Assembly (NCBI GenBank): GCA_009731375.1
Contig: BJOX01000067.1
Location: 559,784-600,395, forward strand
Source: Paulinella micropora
Taxonomy: Eukaryota; Cercozoa; Imbricatea; Euglyphida
DNA length: 40,612 nucleotides
Direction: 5' to 3'
Below the pieces are notes generated by a model. The model saw only the letters and a program-made list of their open reading frames with translations, searched no databases and had not been told where the DNA came from. This document shows, in pieces, positions 1 through 37,278 of this stretch. Each line of letters starts with the position of its first letter. Position 1 is the stretch's first letter. The translations under genes and the position numbers were made by a program.

Positions 1-62
<62 letters not shown>

Positions 63-92
63 GATAGATACAATGTACACTGTATGATGTAG
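1..92. repeat. (GA)n tract and end of an intron
   Basis: Bases 1-58 are pure (GA)n. Bases 59-92 are unique sequence ending in the acceptor of the first exon, so this is the 3' end of an intron that starts outside the window. Confidence 0.85.
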
Positions 93-25839
<25,747 letters not shown>

Positions 25840-25849
25840 GCAGTGATGA

Positions 25850-25979
25850 GGCCCGTTCTACACCACCCAGAATTCCGGTTTTCTGGGGCCACTTTCTGGG
25901 TTTGCTGCCTAAAAAGCCTGGCCTGTGGTGGCCACTTTCACACCGAAAACCCGGAAATCTGCGTGGTGTAGAGCGGACC
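25850..25979. mobile_element. 130-bp foldback (MITE-like) element just after the stop codon
   Basis: Imperfect terminal inverted repeats of about 33 bp. The left end reads GGCCCGTTCTACACCACCC; the right end on the other strand reads GGTCCGCTCTACACCACGC; both continue CAGA(A/T)TTCCGG. TGA flanks both ends (25847-25849 and 25980-25982), a possible 3-bp target duplication. GGCCACTTTC occurs twice inside. No coding capacity. Confidence 0.6.
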
Positions 25980-25982
25980 TGA

Positions 25983-26067
25983 AAGACCACTCTCAACTCA
26001 AGTGGTCACTTACTCACTTAGTGTAGCACATTTACATATTACATATATATATTTGTATGTATGTATA

Positions 26068-26108
<41 letters not shown>

Positions 26109-26500
26109 TTTAACATTTATTAATATCAACTGCGAAATAGTTATACTGATACATGTATATATCATTAACTTCGAATTCCAAACAGGTTCTAAACCCTAAT
26201 TTTGTAAATAATATTAATACTATGCTCGGATTTGTCTTTAGTTAAGTAGTACAGCCTCAACACAACTAGCCTCAATAGTGTTGAGGCTTCCCCAGCTCAA
26301 CTGCTCTCAGACGTGTATAGATATATTAAACTTACTTATTTAGTTTTATTTCAGATCGGTTGAGACGAATATTCTTGATTTATCAACTGAATCATTCAAT
26401 TTATTTACCATGTGAATATTAATATTTTGGCGTTTAATTAATGGTTTGAAATTACTGACTAGTTCGGGTTGAGTGGCGCAGTCATGCTGTTTGTATTAAT
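25983..26500. other. AT-rich 3' flank of the channel gene
   Basis: Probably 3' UTR and spacer. It holds TATATA tracts and a perfect 11-bp hairpin AGCCTCAACAC (26253-26263) / GTGTTGAGGCT (26278-26288). No coding frame or clear AATAAA on the plus strand. Composition changes abruptly to GC-rich near 26575. Confidence 0.6.
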
Positions 26501-26769
26501 ATTAATATTTTTTTATTTTTTTATTGATTTTGCAAACATTATTGTATAATGAGAAAGACAGTATTCCCACCCAAACCCGTAGCGGTTGCAGGGTGCCGGC
26601 ACTACGACCACCAACATCAGGGACACCGACGAAAACGCGGGTTTGATGGAAGGGGGAGCATTGGGCATTGAGCGTGGCAGCCCGCTAGGGTCTGTGCGCA
26701 AACGGTCCGAAGACACAGATGCACGTCGTAGAGAAAAGAGAAGAGGACTGAGAGAGAAGAGAAGAGGAC

Positions 26770-26840
<71 letters not shown>

Positions 26841-27751
26841 AGGGGGGGACCCCACCGCCATCATCACCCTAACTGCCTGCAAGGAAACCTAGCCCCCGAC
26901 AGGTAAAAGTCAAATCATCCCGGGAGGAATCTCCATCGAGACGCAACTCCCAAATCGTCCCGTATCCGCTAGGCATCCTCGTCCAGACCGAAGCGGGACT
27001 CCCATCCAGGGCCACATCAAGTGCGGAACGTCGCAGGGACACCAATCCTACCTCGATCCGGCCCACGGGGATCCATCTGCATCGAAGAAAAGAGGGGTCC
27101 TGCAGGAAAACGTGGTCCAAGGCTAGAAGGATAGCTCGAGCCTGGTCCGTCCGTCCCCCCATGGAACCGTCCCCACCGTTGACCAGAAAAACTTCCTGGC
27201 CGCTGAGTTTGAAAATTTTAACCAAGCCCTTCGAGAGAGAGAAGTCAGAAGAAGATGAAAAGCCTAACCTTCACGTGCCCTTCTTTCCAATTGCCATGCA
27301 AATCCCTGAAAGGGGAGACACAGACAGGGCGGAGTATCTTCCCAGTGACTCTGAGCGGGCGGAGGCTCGGTCGGGAGAAAGAGATGAGCGGAAGGCTGGA
27401 TGGGGGGGGAGAGGAATTCAAATCTAAAGCCAGGGTTAGGCCCCTTTGGTTCCGTGGCCCCGAGGAATGGTGGGAGTCGATGGGGAGTCCAGGGTGAGAG
27501 GAAAGGAGACTCCATAGGCGGGCTGGTGTGCCAGTGGGTCGTCTGACTTGCTGGTAGGCTAAGCTGGCCACAGGAGACCCTCTTCTCCCACATATACGGG
27601 ATCGGTGCGTTGGACTTGCGTCTCCCCTAGGACTCTGCTTCGGTGGGACTCCTTGGGCCCCTTGAGGACACCCTTTTGCGACTCTCTGCCCTCCTCCCGC
27701 CTCTGGACCGGACATCAAGGGGGAAGAGGCACGACGACGGAGCAAGCCCAC
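26501..27751 (-). other. Retrotransposon 3' UTR
   Basis: No conserved reading frame was recognised after the ORF3 stop. On the minus strand it contains an oligo-T run followed by (GTT)n (plus 26776-26838 as (AAC)n then A28) and ends A-rich near 26525-26500. On the plus strand, 26586-26780 could be read as an open frame, but it runs straight into the A tract and is not supported. Confidence 0.5.
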
Positions 27752-30700
27752 CTACTGGGGGGGGCGGAAGGGAGGGTCCGGGGGGGCTCCCGCAGGGAAG
27801 TGGTGAAGGAAGTTCCATGACTGGATGATGTGCTCGTGGCAGATCTTTGTAAGGCCCTGGTAGATCCGTTGCGCGATGTTCTTGGAAAAATGGAGGCACA
27901 GATCGTCGAAAGAGGTCTGGGAGATGTAGCCTCTAGCGCCCATAGCGATAACTAGCAGGTTGGTAGTCATAGGTCGGCCTCCAATGGACTGCATTTGGAT
28001 CGCTTCTTCGAGTGGGAGGTACCGGTGGTCATAGATGGCCCTCGGATTATAACCCCATGCCTGTCGGGATTTCCAAGGGATAGCTGGCCAGGTGTTGGGC
28101 GGGTCTTCTCCCCGAAACGCGTTTGGGTCCTTCGGTCGGTAAGGGGGGGAAATCCTGTGGCCATCTCGGTCCCAGGTATCCCGCCGCTCCTCTGGCGACT
28201 GTCTCGTGGGGAGACAAGAGTCATCTTCGCGTACCAGCCATTGATCCTCCCGGGTAGTGTAGTCTACCAGCGTAACGTGGTTCGATCTACGGGTGGCAGT
28301 GACCAGGAGATCTATCTTGTGGGAGAACCCCGGTCCCGCCATGTCTACCATTACCTGCGCGGCGGGGTGAGCGAAGGCAGAGGGGGGGGCCTGATCAGAA
28401 GGGGGGGGAGCTCCCTCCGGGACGGGGAGAACCTCGTCAACGGACGGGGGGGGACTATCTTGCCTCGGTCGGGGGAAAGCACCCTCCTCCCCTATAACGA
28501 AGACCTTGCGATCCGGAGCTATGCCATCGTCGTTATCTAAACGCTCCAAGCAGCTTCGGATCCACTGCCTGCATTTGGAGTGCCGCTGATCCAGGAGAGA
28601 CTTGAGGGCCTCCGAGTGGAAGGAGGATTTGGATAGCAAATAGTGGCTGATGCTTCCAGTGACCTTGCAGCCATAGGGGCAGGAGGTCGAGGTGGCGCCC
28701 TTGGAGATCACAGTGCTAATTCTAGCCGGGGTGGGCCAGACATCGAGCTGGCATTTTAGTACGATGGCTACCTCCCTCACCGAGAGGCCGCCGTTGGGTT
28801 GGAGGAACTGGTTGGTGATGGCCTGGAAAGGCTTGCGTATTTCAGAACGGATCCCCCATGTTAGGCCAAAACGGGGCGCAGCCTTTAGTTTATTTGCGTC
28901 TTCCGAACACCTCTGTCGAAGCTTCCATAAGTTGTAGGACGCCCAATTCTTCTTGACTAGGGCGATGGCTTGGTCTACTGTCCCCGGAGCGACCGTTTCC
29001 TTGGTGAGAAAGTTAGTGACGGAGATAACAACTGGGATTTCCAGAGCGTCCCATTCGATACGGGCTGGGGGAACGTCATATGCCTCCCTGAATTGGGCGA
29101 GGCTGTGCTCCGCATCGGATTGCTGCTGTCGCCCTTCTGGCCATGAAGAGTCACTAACATGTCCGGGAGGGATGCGAGGGTTTATGCCGATGCCCAGTGC
29201 TCTGCAGGCTCGAATCCAGTGAAGCACCATAAGTCCGTCGCGGCGGTCCTCCTTGATCAGGTGCAGGTGCCCTTGCCATCCTAGGAAAGGCTGGTCTGGA
29301 GGGTCAGGAAGCTTGGGGCACTGCTTGTTGATGTCCTCGGGCATGGGGGCCTCGTCCTTGAGTGCTCCCCTATTCATAGCGTTAACAAACCGCGGGTAAA
29401 AGGCCGGGATGATGCAGTCAGTGGGGGCCTCGACTCCGTGGAACACCGAGTGCATTCGCCAAATGTCCGGCGGGTGGAGTGGTGGATAAATCGGTGGCGG
29501 GCGTGGTCCGCCATCCCCTGCCCATCGGAACAAGAAGCGAGTGCTGGGCGGCTGTTGGGTGCGTGAGCCGCTGGAAGCAGTTCGGCGACCACGGAGGGGG
29601 GGTCGCTGAGGGCACAGATCTCCGTTCCTGGGGAAGTAGTAGTCCCATGCTAGGCGTAGATGTGCGTCGACCGCATATTGAACGTATGGGTCAGTCGAAA
29701 GGAGGCATTTGATGAACACCGTGAAATTCCTCAGGTAGTACCGGGTTGAGAACTGGTGGAGACCAAAACCCCCCCCTGCTCCTATGGGGCCGTATAGCAC
29801 CGCGTTGGGAATCTCCTGGTGAGAAAGCTGGAGAGTCTCCCGGATGTGGTCCCGGAAGGCTGTGTCTAGCTCCCTTAGTAACTTCTGGGGGAAAGGGGTC
29901 CATCCAAAGGAGAAATCCAGGCTGCTGGTGAGGAGACTGATGAGAGCTTTCCGTTTCCTTGCCAGTGAGAGGTCGAGGCTGTGAATCATCCGGGCAGTAG
30001 CCACGAACTTCGCAATCGCGTAGTCTCTTTGGATCTGCGGGTTGTTGTTGCCGTCGGTGTGAAGGCCCAAAGACCGAAAGACTTCGAATGCCGAGCGGTT
30101 TCTGATCTTGGTGGGGCCACGGGACGAGCCTCGGCCTGGTGCGGAAAGCGAGATCGGGACAGCATACACACCTTTTCCCACTTCGCTGACTAGGCAGATG
30201 ACTGAACATTTCTCCGCTGCACATATCTGGCGTGCAGCCCGTAGTTGCGTGTAGAGGAGGGAGAAACCTTTTTGTGCCTCGGGAAAGTATTGCTCAGGTG
30301 GACCATCCCCTCCAATGGCTGCCCAGTTGTCATCAGCAAATTTGTGGTCAGCGGTCAGCGGGGGTTTCATGGGGTAGACGGAGGTGTTCTGGGATCGGTC
30401 GCGGTCCGTTTCGTCGTAGAAGCGATACCCGGCTGGCATAAATTGCTGGGCAGGGCACAGGCGGGTGATGTACTCGTCTAGCACTCCATACGTGCCAGGG
30501 CTTAGCGATCCTCCTTGCGGGATCCCTCGCGAGCGAAGAATTTCTTCCGGCAGAATAACAGTCTTCCCTGAAATGTCCGGGGTCTTGAGCTTGAGCGGGG
30601 AGTCTTTGAAACGGTGGCGGAGGAAAGCGAACATTTCGGGGAATTCCTGCTCTTGCGCCACCACGTGGGAATACGCTTCGCAGATGTACGTGAGCTCCGC

Positions 30701-33700
30701 ACGGTCAAAGGCCTTGCGGATGTCAGTGGAGAAGATGATAAGCGTCTTTATATTGCCAGTAATCTTGGGGGCTGCCCGTAAGTCGGCCAGCATCAACCGA
30801 AGCACCATGTTCCATTCATCACACCCGCTCACAGTCGTTGTGTTGGCCTTGGAGGTCTTCCGGATACATCCTGTGTGGAGCTTGAAAGACTCGACCCGGA
30901 ACGTGACGAGTTTTTCGTAGAGATTAAGGATCGCGTTCGATACAGTGATCCCCCGCCAATCAGTCACGTTTGCGCCTGTCCCCGTCCCTTTCCAGATCTG
31001 GCTGAGGATCCCCGGCTTCCAGTCCTTTGGTAGTCGCTTCTCCTTCCAGCAGTGGGAGAGAAAGGATCCCAATTGAATCTTCGCATCCTGCGAGAGGAGT
31101 CTGAAGATGGCAGGAGGGATACCGTCTTCTCCTGGGGCAGGACCCTTTTTTGCCTGGATGGCGTGCTCCAGCTCTCCCAGCGAGAAAGGTCGACGAGCCA
31201 GTTCGAGAGCCTGATCCCGGGTAAGGGGCGGGGGGAGGCATTTGAAGATAGTGACGAATTGTTTGACACGGTCCCCGGGAATACGAGATTCCTGGAACGG
31301 TCCGATGAGGTGGGGGCGTCCATTGGAGTCTCGGGGTGGGGACGACCGCAGCTTTTCCCACTCTCGAATCTTTTGGAGCCGACCCACCCTCCTTAGTACC
31401 GCCCACTTTGCTAGGCGGTCTGCACACTCGTTAAGCCGAAAAGTCCACTCGAAGCTCTGCTCTTGGTGGGACTTGACCCAGTGGAACGAGATCGGAGCCG
31501 ACTGAGTGTGGAAGCGAAAGATGGCGTCCCATAGGGGGGGCTTCGCACGCTGCTTAAACAGTTCATGGGCCTCCCCCTCCAGATTCGCGTCCGTTAGGGC
31601 CCGGTAGTCGGTGAAGATATGAACTCGCCGGGGTCTCCATTTCATCTCTCTAATGTATTGGAGGCCACCTGCCATCACTGCCAGTACTTCTTGTTCTCCA
31701 CTAGAGGCTGGGTTGTCTGCATTGCCGTAGATAGCGATAATCTCATTATTGTAGAACAGGAACGCCCCGAAGCCCGCAGCGTTGCCATGTTCGGGAAAAC
31801 AGGATCCGTCAGGAACGAGGATAGCGTCATATGGGGACAGGGACCCCGGAGACAGCTCGTCCGGCTGGTCAAGCCGCGGGGCCAGGCGATAGATAGGAAA
31901 CCGCTGTTTGAACTCATCGGGGAGCGAACTTAGACGTAGAGCATAAGCATTCGATTGGAGTCTGATGATAAGGCCCCGGGTGTCATCTCCATTAGGAAGG
32001 TGGATACCCAGGTACTCCCAGGCTTCAGCTTCTAGGAACTCCAAAAGCTGGGGGACTAAGTCAACGGGCGGAGCAGTATACTCGTCTTGGAGAGGAAGGT
32101 TTGCGGTCGCCCACCTCTTGAGCTCACTGGAGTTACGGTTCGGTCTTCGTTCGCTATCATCCTCCGGCGGGAACTGCACTGAGTACTGGCGGAGAGACGG
32201 TGCCGTGTGGGCGCTTAAGAGGGAACGCATCCGCTCCACCTCCGCCTGTAGAGCAGCCTCAGCATCGGTCTGGATGACAGCTTCCGTCTCACTGGGAACG
32301 AGGGGAAGGGGGTCAGGATTCGCATTTCCCCGGAAGACCAGGTTAGTAAATTGTCCCCTGTCGATAGTATCCCCCGGTTTGAGGATCGGCGCCCGAAGCC
32401 TGTCACTTCCTAGAAGGAGCTCCCGCTGATTATATTTGGAGTCCTCTGGAGGGATCCACAGTTTCGCCCCGGACCCCATCACTTGGTGGAGTCGGCGCTC
32501 CTCGTCTGCCTGATCAGAGACCCGGGTGCGGTAGAGGTCTGCATAATGTTCCTGGAGAGTCTCTGGCGGGGGAGTCTCCATGGCTGAGTCCGTCTGGACC
32601 CGGAGGAGAAATTTGTGCTGGTTCCGGTCGAAGGCTTGGTTGTGTCGGAGCCTATTCGGTCTCTTGACCTCCCTCTTGGCGCGCTTGATATCTTCGAGAC
32701 GGGAATTAATCTTGCGTCTGGCCTTGGCAAGGATCTTCAGTGCGTCCGGTAGAAGAAATGACATCTCTAGCGGGTCACTCGACCGTGGTTCTTCCAGGAT
32801 GTGCCCGACCAGATCCCCTTCCATTCGTAACGTATGGCAAATGTTCAGCCAGAGCCTGGTTAAATGAGATCCGGGATCCCTCGGGACTTGTCGTTGGAGG
32901 CCCCGCGTGATGGACTGCAGTGCGGTTAACATACGGGGTACCTTGGTTATCTTCCGTCTGGACTTAGGAGGTCTGGGATTCCGCCTGCTCAGCGGTGGTG
33001 GAGCCGGCTGGGCATCCTGGTATCCAATCGGCAGGGCTGGGATAGGGGCACTAGGAGGAGCAGCGTCGACCCTCGGAGGCCCGACAGCTTCCGCAGCTTG
33101 GATGGCCTGCTTCAACGCGGCTTGGGGGGGCTGGGCCATCTGTATGCTCGCCGCCATACTCTGCTGGAAACAGTCCTGCTGAGCCTGTGTCCACCTCTTG
33201 GGTTCCACTAATGGCGGTGGGGGGGACCCCGAGACCGCCGGAGCGACATTAACTTCAGGCCTAGCTTCTCTCCCAACCAGGCTAAGGGAAGATGGAAGGG
33301 GAAGAGGGGAATCTGTTAGCGAGGGGGGGATAGCCGACTCTATGATCTCCTCCACCGCGGAAGGGAGGGGCGGTGGGCCCAGGGTAGGATCCCAACTCCC
33401 AGGCGGGGAGGAGGGAGGAGAGTCAACCGGAATGTCTTGCGGCAGGTAGTGATNNNNNNNNNNNNNNNNNNNNNNNNNNNNNNNNNNNNNNNNNNNNNNN
33501 NNNNNNNNNNNNNNNNNNNNNNNNNNNNNNNNNNNNNNNNNNNNNNNNNNNNNNNNNNNNNNNNNNNNNNNNNNNNNNNNNNNNNNNNNNNNNNNNNNNN
33601 NNNNNNNNNNNNNNNNNNNNNNNNNNNNNNNNNNNNNNNNNNNNNNNNNNNNNNNNNNNNNNNNNNNNNNNNNNNNNNNNNNNNNNNNNNNNNNNNNNNN

Positions 33701-34893
33701 NNNNNNNNNNNNNNNNNNNNNNNNNNNNNNNNNNNNNNNNNNNNNNNNNNNNNNNNNNNNNNNNNNNNNNNNNNNNNNNNNNNNNNNNNNNNNNNNNNNN
33801 NNNNNNNNNNNNNNNNNNNNNNNNNNNNNNNNNNNNNNNNNNNNNNNNNNNNNNNNNNNNNNNNNNNNNNNNNNNNNNNNNNNNNNNNNNNNNNNNNNNN
33901 NNNNNNNNNNNNNNNNNNNNNNNNNNNNNNNNNNNNNNNNNNNNNNNNNNNNNNNNNNNNNNNNNNNNNNNNNNNNNNNNNNNNNNNNNNNNNNNNNNNN
34001 NNNNNNNNNNNNNNNNNNNNNNNNNNNNNNNNNNNNNNNNNNNNNNNNNNNNNNNNNNNNNNNNNNNNNNNNNNNNNNNNNNNNNNNNNNNNNNNNNNNN
34101 NNNNNNNNNNNNNNNNNNNNNNNNNNNNNNNNNNNNNNNNNNNNNNNNNNNNNNNNNNNNNNNNNNNNNNNNNNNNNNNNNNNNNNNNNNNNNNNNNNNN
34201 NNNNNNNNNNNNNNNNNNNNNNNNNNNNNNNNNNNNNNNNNNNNNNNNNNNNNNNNNNNNNNNNNNNNNNNNNNNNNNNNNNNNNNNNNNNNNNNNNNNN
34301 NNNNNNNNNNNNNNNNNNNNNNNNNNNNNNNNNNNNNNNNNNNNGCCCCGTGTTGCCAGTCCGGTGTCGCCGCCGCCGTGGACGTCCGGTCCGGGGCACA
34401 CGCTGCGGAGAACAACAGGGTAGCGGAACCAGGCGCAGGAAAGAGGCTTGAATTCCTGTGTGGTGTGCCCCACCTGCGGGCGGAGATCGTCCAACGTATT
34501 AATGATAGCGCTGGTAGCCGTCATCTGGGGTCCGAGCATGGACCTGGGCGGGCGTGCCAAAGCCCAGTTCCGTAGGAAAGACGAGAGTTTGGGAAAAGAG
34601 GCCAGAAGTTGGGCTGCACTAATTAAGAAACAATGCCGGTCGTCCGGGTTCTTAATACCCCTGTAGGGAAGAGTAGGTAGTACCGCAAGAGCTTGACGGG
34701 TACGGGCCGGACGATCTTTTCCCTTAAAAATAATTCCAACCCCTGAATACTCCCCCTGATCTTTTATAGACAACGAATTGCTCTGGTTGGGGCCAGTGCT
34801 TGTGGTCGATGCAGGTGGAGCACTAGCGATCTTCTTCACAAAAGAGCGTCGGGGACGATATCCAGCGGATTCTTCCTCGTAAAAACCTGCCAT
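27752..34893 (-). CDS. Retrotransposon ORF3: (USP-like?)-RNase H-RT-zinc knuckle-RLE polyprotein, with assembly gap
   Basis: Replicates the element: nicks target DNA, reverse-transcribes, removes RNA. The first ATG after the TGA at 35067-35065 is at 34893. N-terminal part to 34345: basic, with RGIKNPDDRHCFLISAAQLL resembling a ubiquitin-protease Cys box. A gap (33454-34344) follows. After it: Pro-rich and basic coiled segments to about 31850, RNase H (31830-31395), RT (31215-29700), C-x3-C-x7-H knuckle (28690-28640), RLE (28320-27900), stop at 27752. Reading frames on the two sides of the gap differ by one if the 891 N are literal, so gap size or a frameshift is unresolved. No internal stops occur over the 5.7 kb after the gap, suggesting recent activity. 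Confidence 0.82.
27900..28700 (-). other. Zinc knuckle and restriction-like endonuclease (RLE) region
   Basis: CPYGCKVTGSISH (codons about 28689-28651) gives C-x3-C-x7-H with the exact spacing of the R2 CCHC knuckle; the fourth position (x4 after H) is Lys instead of Cys. Downstream HKIDLLVTA and VTLVDYTTRED match the PD...VDV core of R2-type RLE, and VIAMGARGYISQTSFDDL matches its terminal block. This endonuclease type usually gives site-specific insertion. Confidence 0.7.
29700..31215 (-). other. Reverse transcriptase domain
   Basis: Motifs in order: GPAPGEDGIPPAIF (about 31140), LPKDWKPGILSQIWK (31030), motif A FSTDIRKAFD (catalytic Asp codon 30724-30722), motif B SRGIPQGGSLSPGTYG (about 30530-30485), motif C FADDNW (about 30340-30325), and a thumb with GGGFGLHQFS (about 29775). 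FADD and the long 0-motif region are typical of non-LTR RTs. All key residues are present. Confidence 0.92.
31395..31830 (-). other. RNase H domain upstream of the RT
   Basis: Four catalytic acidic residues in order: D in LVPDGSC (codon 31810-31808), E in SSGEQEVLAV (about 31690), D in HIFTDYRAL (about 31609), D in NECADRLAKW (31420-31418), with HWVKSH before the last. Spacing of roughly 40, 27 and 63 residues matches RNase HI. In I, R1 and related non-LTR elements RNase H follows the RT; here it precedes it. Confidence 0.85.
33454..34344. other. Assembly gap in ORF3
   Basis: 891 N. Frames on the two sides disagree if taken literally. Confidence 0.95.
34550..34700 (-). other. Possible ubiquitin-protease (USP) Cys box at the ORF3 N-terminus
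   Basis: LPYRGIKNPDDRHCFLISAA followed by QLLASFPKLSSFL resembles the USP Cys box (G-L-x-N-x-G-N-x-C-F-x-N-x-x-L-Q). The matching His box would fall in or after the assembly gap and is not seen. Similarity is short, so this is tentative. Confidence 0.35.
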
Positions 34894-35064
34894 CACGTCC
34901 TCCTGCTCCTCAATGGTAGCCACTCTCTGGTGAGCGAGTTGCCGTTCCCGTCGGATTGCTTGTATGTCCCTCGGGCCAAAGAAAAGACCTCCGTTGGAGC
35001 TTTTCGAGGGAGCGCGACGGGATCCAGTGACTTGAGAACGGCGCGGGAGTGAACCTCGATAATT
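34894..35064 (-). other. Open in-frame stretch between the ORF2 TGA and the ORF3 ATG
   Basis: After the ORF2 TGA the same frame stays open for 57 codons before the first ATG at 34893. It reads natural-looking sequence such as NGGLFFGPRDIQAIRRERQL. It therefore looks translated, by TGA readthrough, a non-ATG start, or because the TGA is a mutation in what was one ORF. Confidence 0.5.
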
Positions 35065-37261
35065 TCAGGTGGCGGCGATGGAGGAAGGGGGGAACCCGGG
35101 GGGGGGGGGGTGGTCCTGTGCAACGGGGCCTCCTTTCGCCTCTCCCCCTGAGGGCAGTCTGGCCTTCTTCTGCACCACAGCAAGAGAGCCCTGAGGTCCA
35201 TCGAGGGTCGTCAGAGGGCCGGGACTGGCCCGTGCATCTTGACCTTGTTGTGCAGAAATGTCAGATGGGACAGCGGGTGGTGCAGCTGGCGTGGTCGTCT
35301 TGATATTGCTCTGGGAAACAGTGGTGGTCGGTCCGTCCTCGGCAGCCAGGGCCTGGGTGCTGGGGATCGGTATGGAAGGGGGCGGCGCCTGTAGTTGCGG
35401 TAGAGGGGGGATTTGTCCCTTATCCACGTGGCCAGCAGCAGCCAGGGGGGTCGGAGGGCTGGCGAGTTTGGGTCGTTTACGTTTCCGCTGCAGACGTCGG
35501 CGTGCGTATCTATACTGCTTCCGCTTCTGGAGGATGGGCATCCATGCGGCCTGGGAGTTCCACGCCTTTGTTCGGCTGATGACCGAACTGGGCAGGAGGT
35601 CCAACAAGGTAAGCCACCCTTCTTTGTACGCTTGTTCCAAATCCTGCTGTCTGGCTTCCTGGAGTGAGCCCCCTGCGCTGCCAGAATTGACGTGGCTGAC
35701 AATGTTCTTGAGGGCTGCACTACGGGGGGAGTCACCATGGGAGACTCTGTCTACCCAGTCCAGGTTGGAGCTGTACTTGTGGTGGATACTAGCACCAATC
35801 TCTCGGACGAGGTCGGGTCCCAGGTGACAGTCGGATGACAGGAAGGTGGGCAGGTCCACCGTGGCCATCAGATCCCCTCGCGGCATCGACTTAAGGAAGA
35901 CAAACTTGGGCGGTGGCGGAGCTCCGGGGTCGGGTATGCTGCCGGAGGCTGGAGGGCCCGTCGAGAGATCAGTCGGAGCCAGGGGTGCACCAGTGGACCG
36001 CGGGGCGGTCGTCGGAGACCGCTGAGGGGACAACTGTGGAGGCCGCTTGGGTGAAGATGACGGCGGGGCCGTGGGAGGAGGGCGGTCGGGGGAGGGGATC
36101 CGCCGGGGTGGACAGAGTGGAGGACGTAGAGGAGGACGAGGAGGATCGCGTACGGTTGGAGTTTCCGCCTCGGCGACGAGTTGACTCGGTAGAGGAGGGA
36201 TGGTGGCCACGACGAGGGGAAGGGGTGGGGGGGGGGGGGGGGGGGCCGCGGCGGGGNNNNNNNNNNNNNNNNNNNNNNNNNNNNNNNNNNNNNNNNNNNN
36301 NNNNNNNNNNNNNNNNNNNNNNNNNNNNNNNNNNNNNNNNNNNNNNNNNNNNNNNNNNNNNNNNNNNNNNNNNNNNNNNNNNNNNNNNNNNNNNNNNNNN
36401 NNNNNNNNNNNNNNNNNNNNNNNNNNNNNNNNNNNNNNNNNNNNNNNNNNNNNNNNNNNNNNNNNNNNNNNNNNNNNNNNNNNNNNNNNNNNNNNNNNNN
36501 NNNNNNNNNNNNNNNNNNNNNNNNNNNNNNNNNNNNNNNNNNNNNNNNNNNNNNNNNNNNNNNNNNNNNNNNNNNNNNNNNNNNNNNNNNNNNNNNNNNN
36601 NNNNNNNNNNNNNNNNNNNNNNNNNNNNNNNNNNNNNNNNNNNNNNNNNNNNNNNNNNNNNNNNNNNNNNNNNNNNNNNNNNNNNNNNNNNNNNNNNNNN
36701 NNNNNNNNNNNNNNNNNNNNNNNNNNNNNNNNNNNNNNNNNNNNNNNNNNNNNNNNNNNNNNNNNNNNNNNNNNNNNNNNNNNNNNNNNNNNNNNNNNNN
36801 NNNNNNNNNNNNNNNNNNNNNNNNNNNNNNNNNNNNNNNNNNNNNNNNNNNNNNNNNNNNNNNNNNNNNNNNNNNNNNNNNNNNNNNNNNNNNNNNNNNN
36901 NNNNNNNCATTGCGAGAGTGGGAGGGTCAGGGTCTGCGGGCCCAGCGGACCGTGGAGCGGTGCTCTCGGAGGAGGACTCCCTTCTGCTGGGACTACCATC
37001 CGGGGCGGGGTCCACGGTTGTGGGTGCTGAGGGAGCTGGAAAAGCCTGCCTCTTTTCTGGCGTCTCCTTGGCACGAAGGGTGCCTGCATGACTCTGCGAC
37101 GTCAGGGTCTCGGTGGGCCCAAAGGCGTCCCCGGGCTCCGGGGTAACGGTGGGGGGCGAGATCGGAACGTAAGGCGGTGCGGGCGATGAGGTAGGCATGA
37201 GGGGGGAGGTGCCAGCGACCGTGTGCGTGGGGCGTCCCACTGAGGGGCAAGGTGGCCCCAT
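35065..37261 (-). CDS. Retrotransposon ORF2: proline-rich, basic, gag-like protein with assembly gap
   Basis: Before the gap (36257-36907) the best frame starts at an ATG at 37261, 18 nt after the ORF1 stop, and is Pro/Ser/Thr-rich. After the gap the coding frame is a different one: KFVFLKSMPRGDLMATVDLP, a segment with HHKYSSNLDWVDRV and a strongly basic run YARRRLQRKRKRPK (possible NLS or RNA binding), ending SSIAAT then TGA at 35067-35065. The frame change probably reflects wrong gap length. No family recognised; an RNA-packaging role is inferred from position and charge. Confidence 0.6.
36257..36907. other. Assembly gap in ORF2
   Basis: 651 N, next to a G16 run and a GGCCGCGGCGGGG stretch that probably blocked sequencing. 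Confidence 0.95.
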
Positions 37262-37278
37262 GTGGGGAGAGATAGAAA

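Noticed and set aside
26586-26906. Plus-strand open frame preceded by TTGCAG, as a further channel exon or new gene
   Set aside because: It runs through (AAC)n and poly-A into Thr/Lys runs; the channel already has a stop at 25839. More likely part of the retroelement 3' region.
36908-37089. Minus-strand frame QAPFVPRRRQKRGRLF as the start of ORF2
   Set aside because: It starts after a TGA in its own frame near 37101 and is less protein-like than the frame starting at 37261; kept as an alternative only because of the gap.
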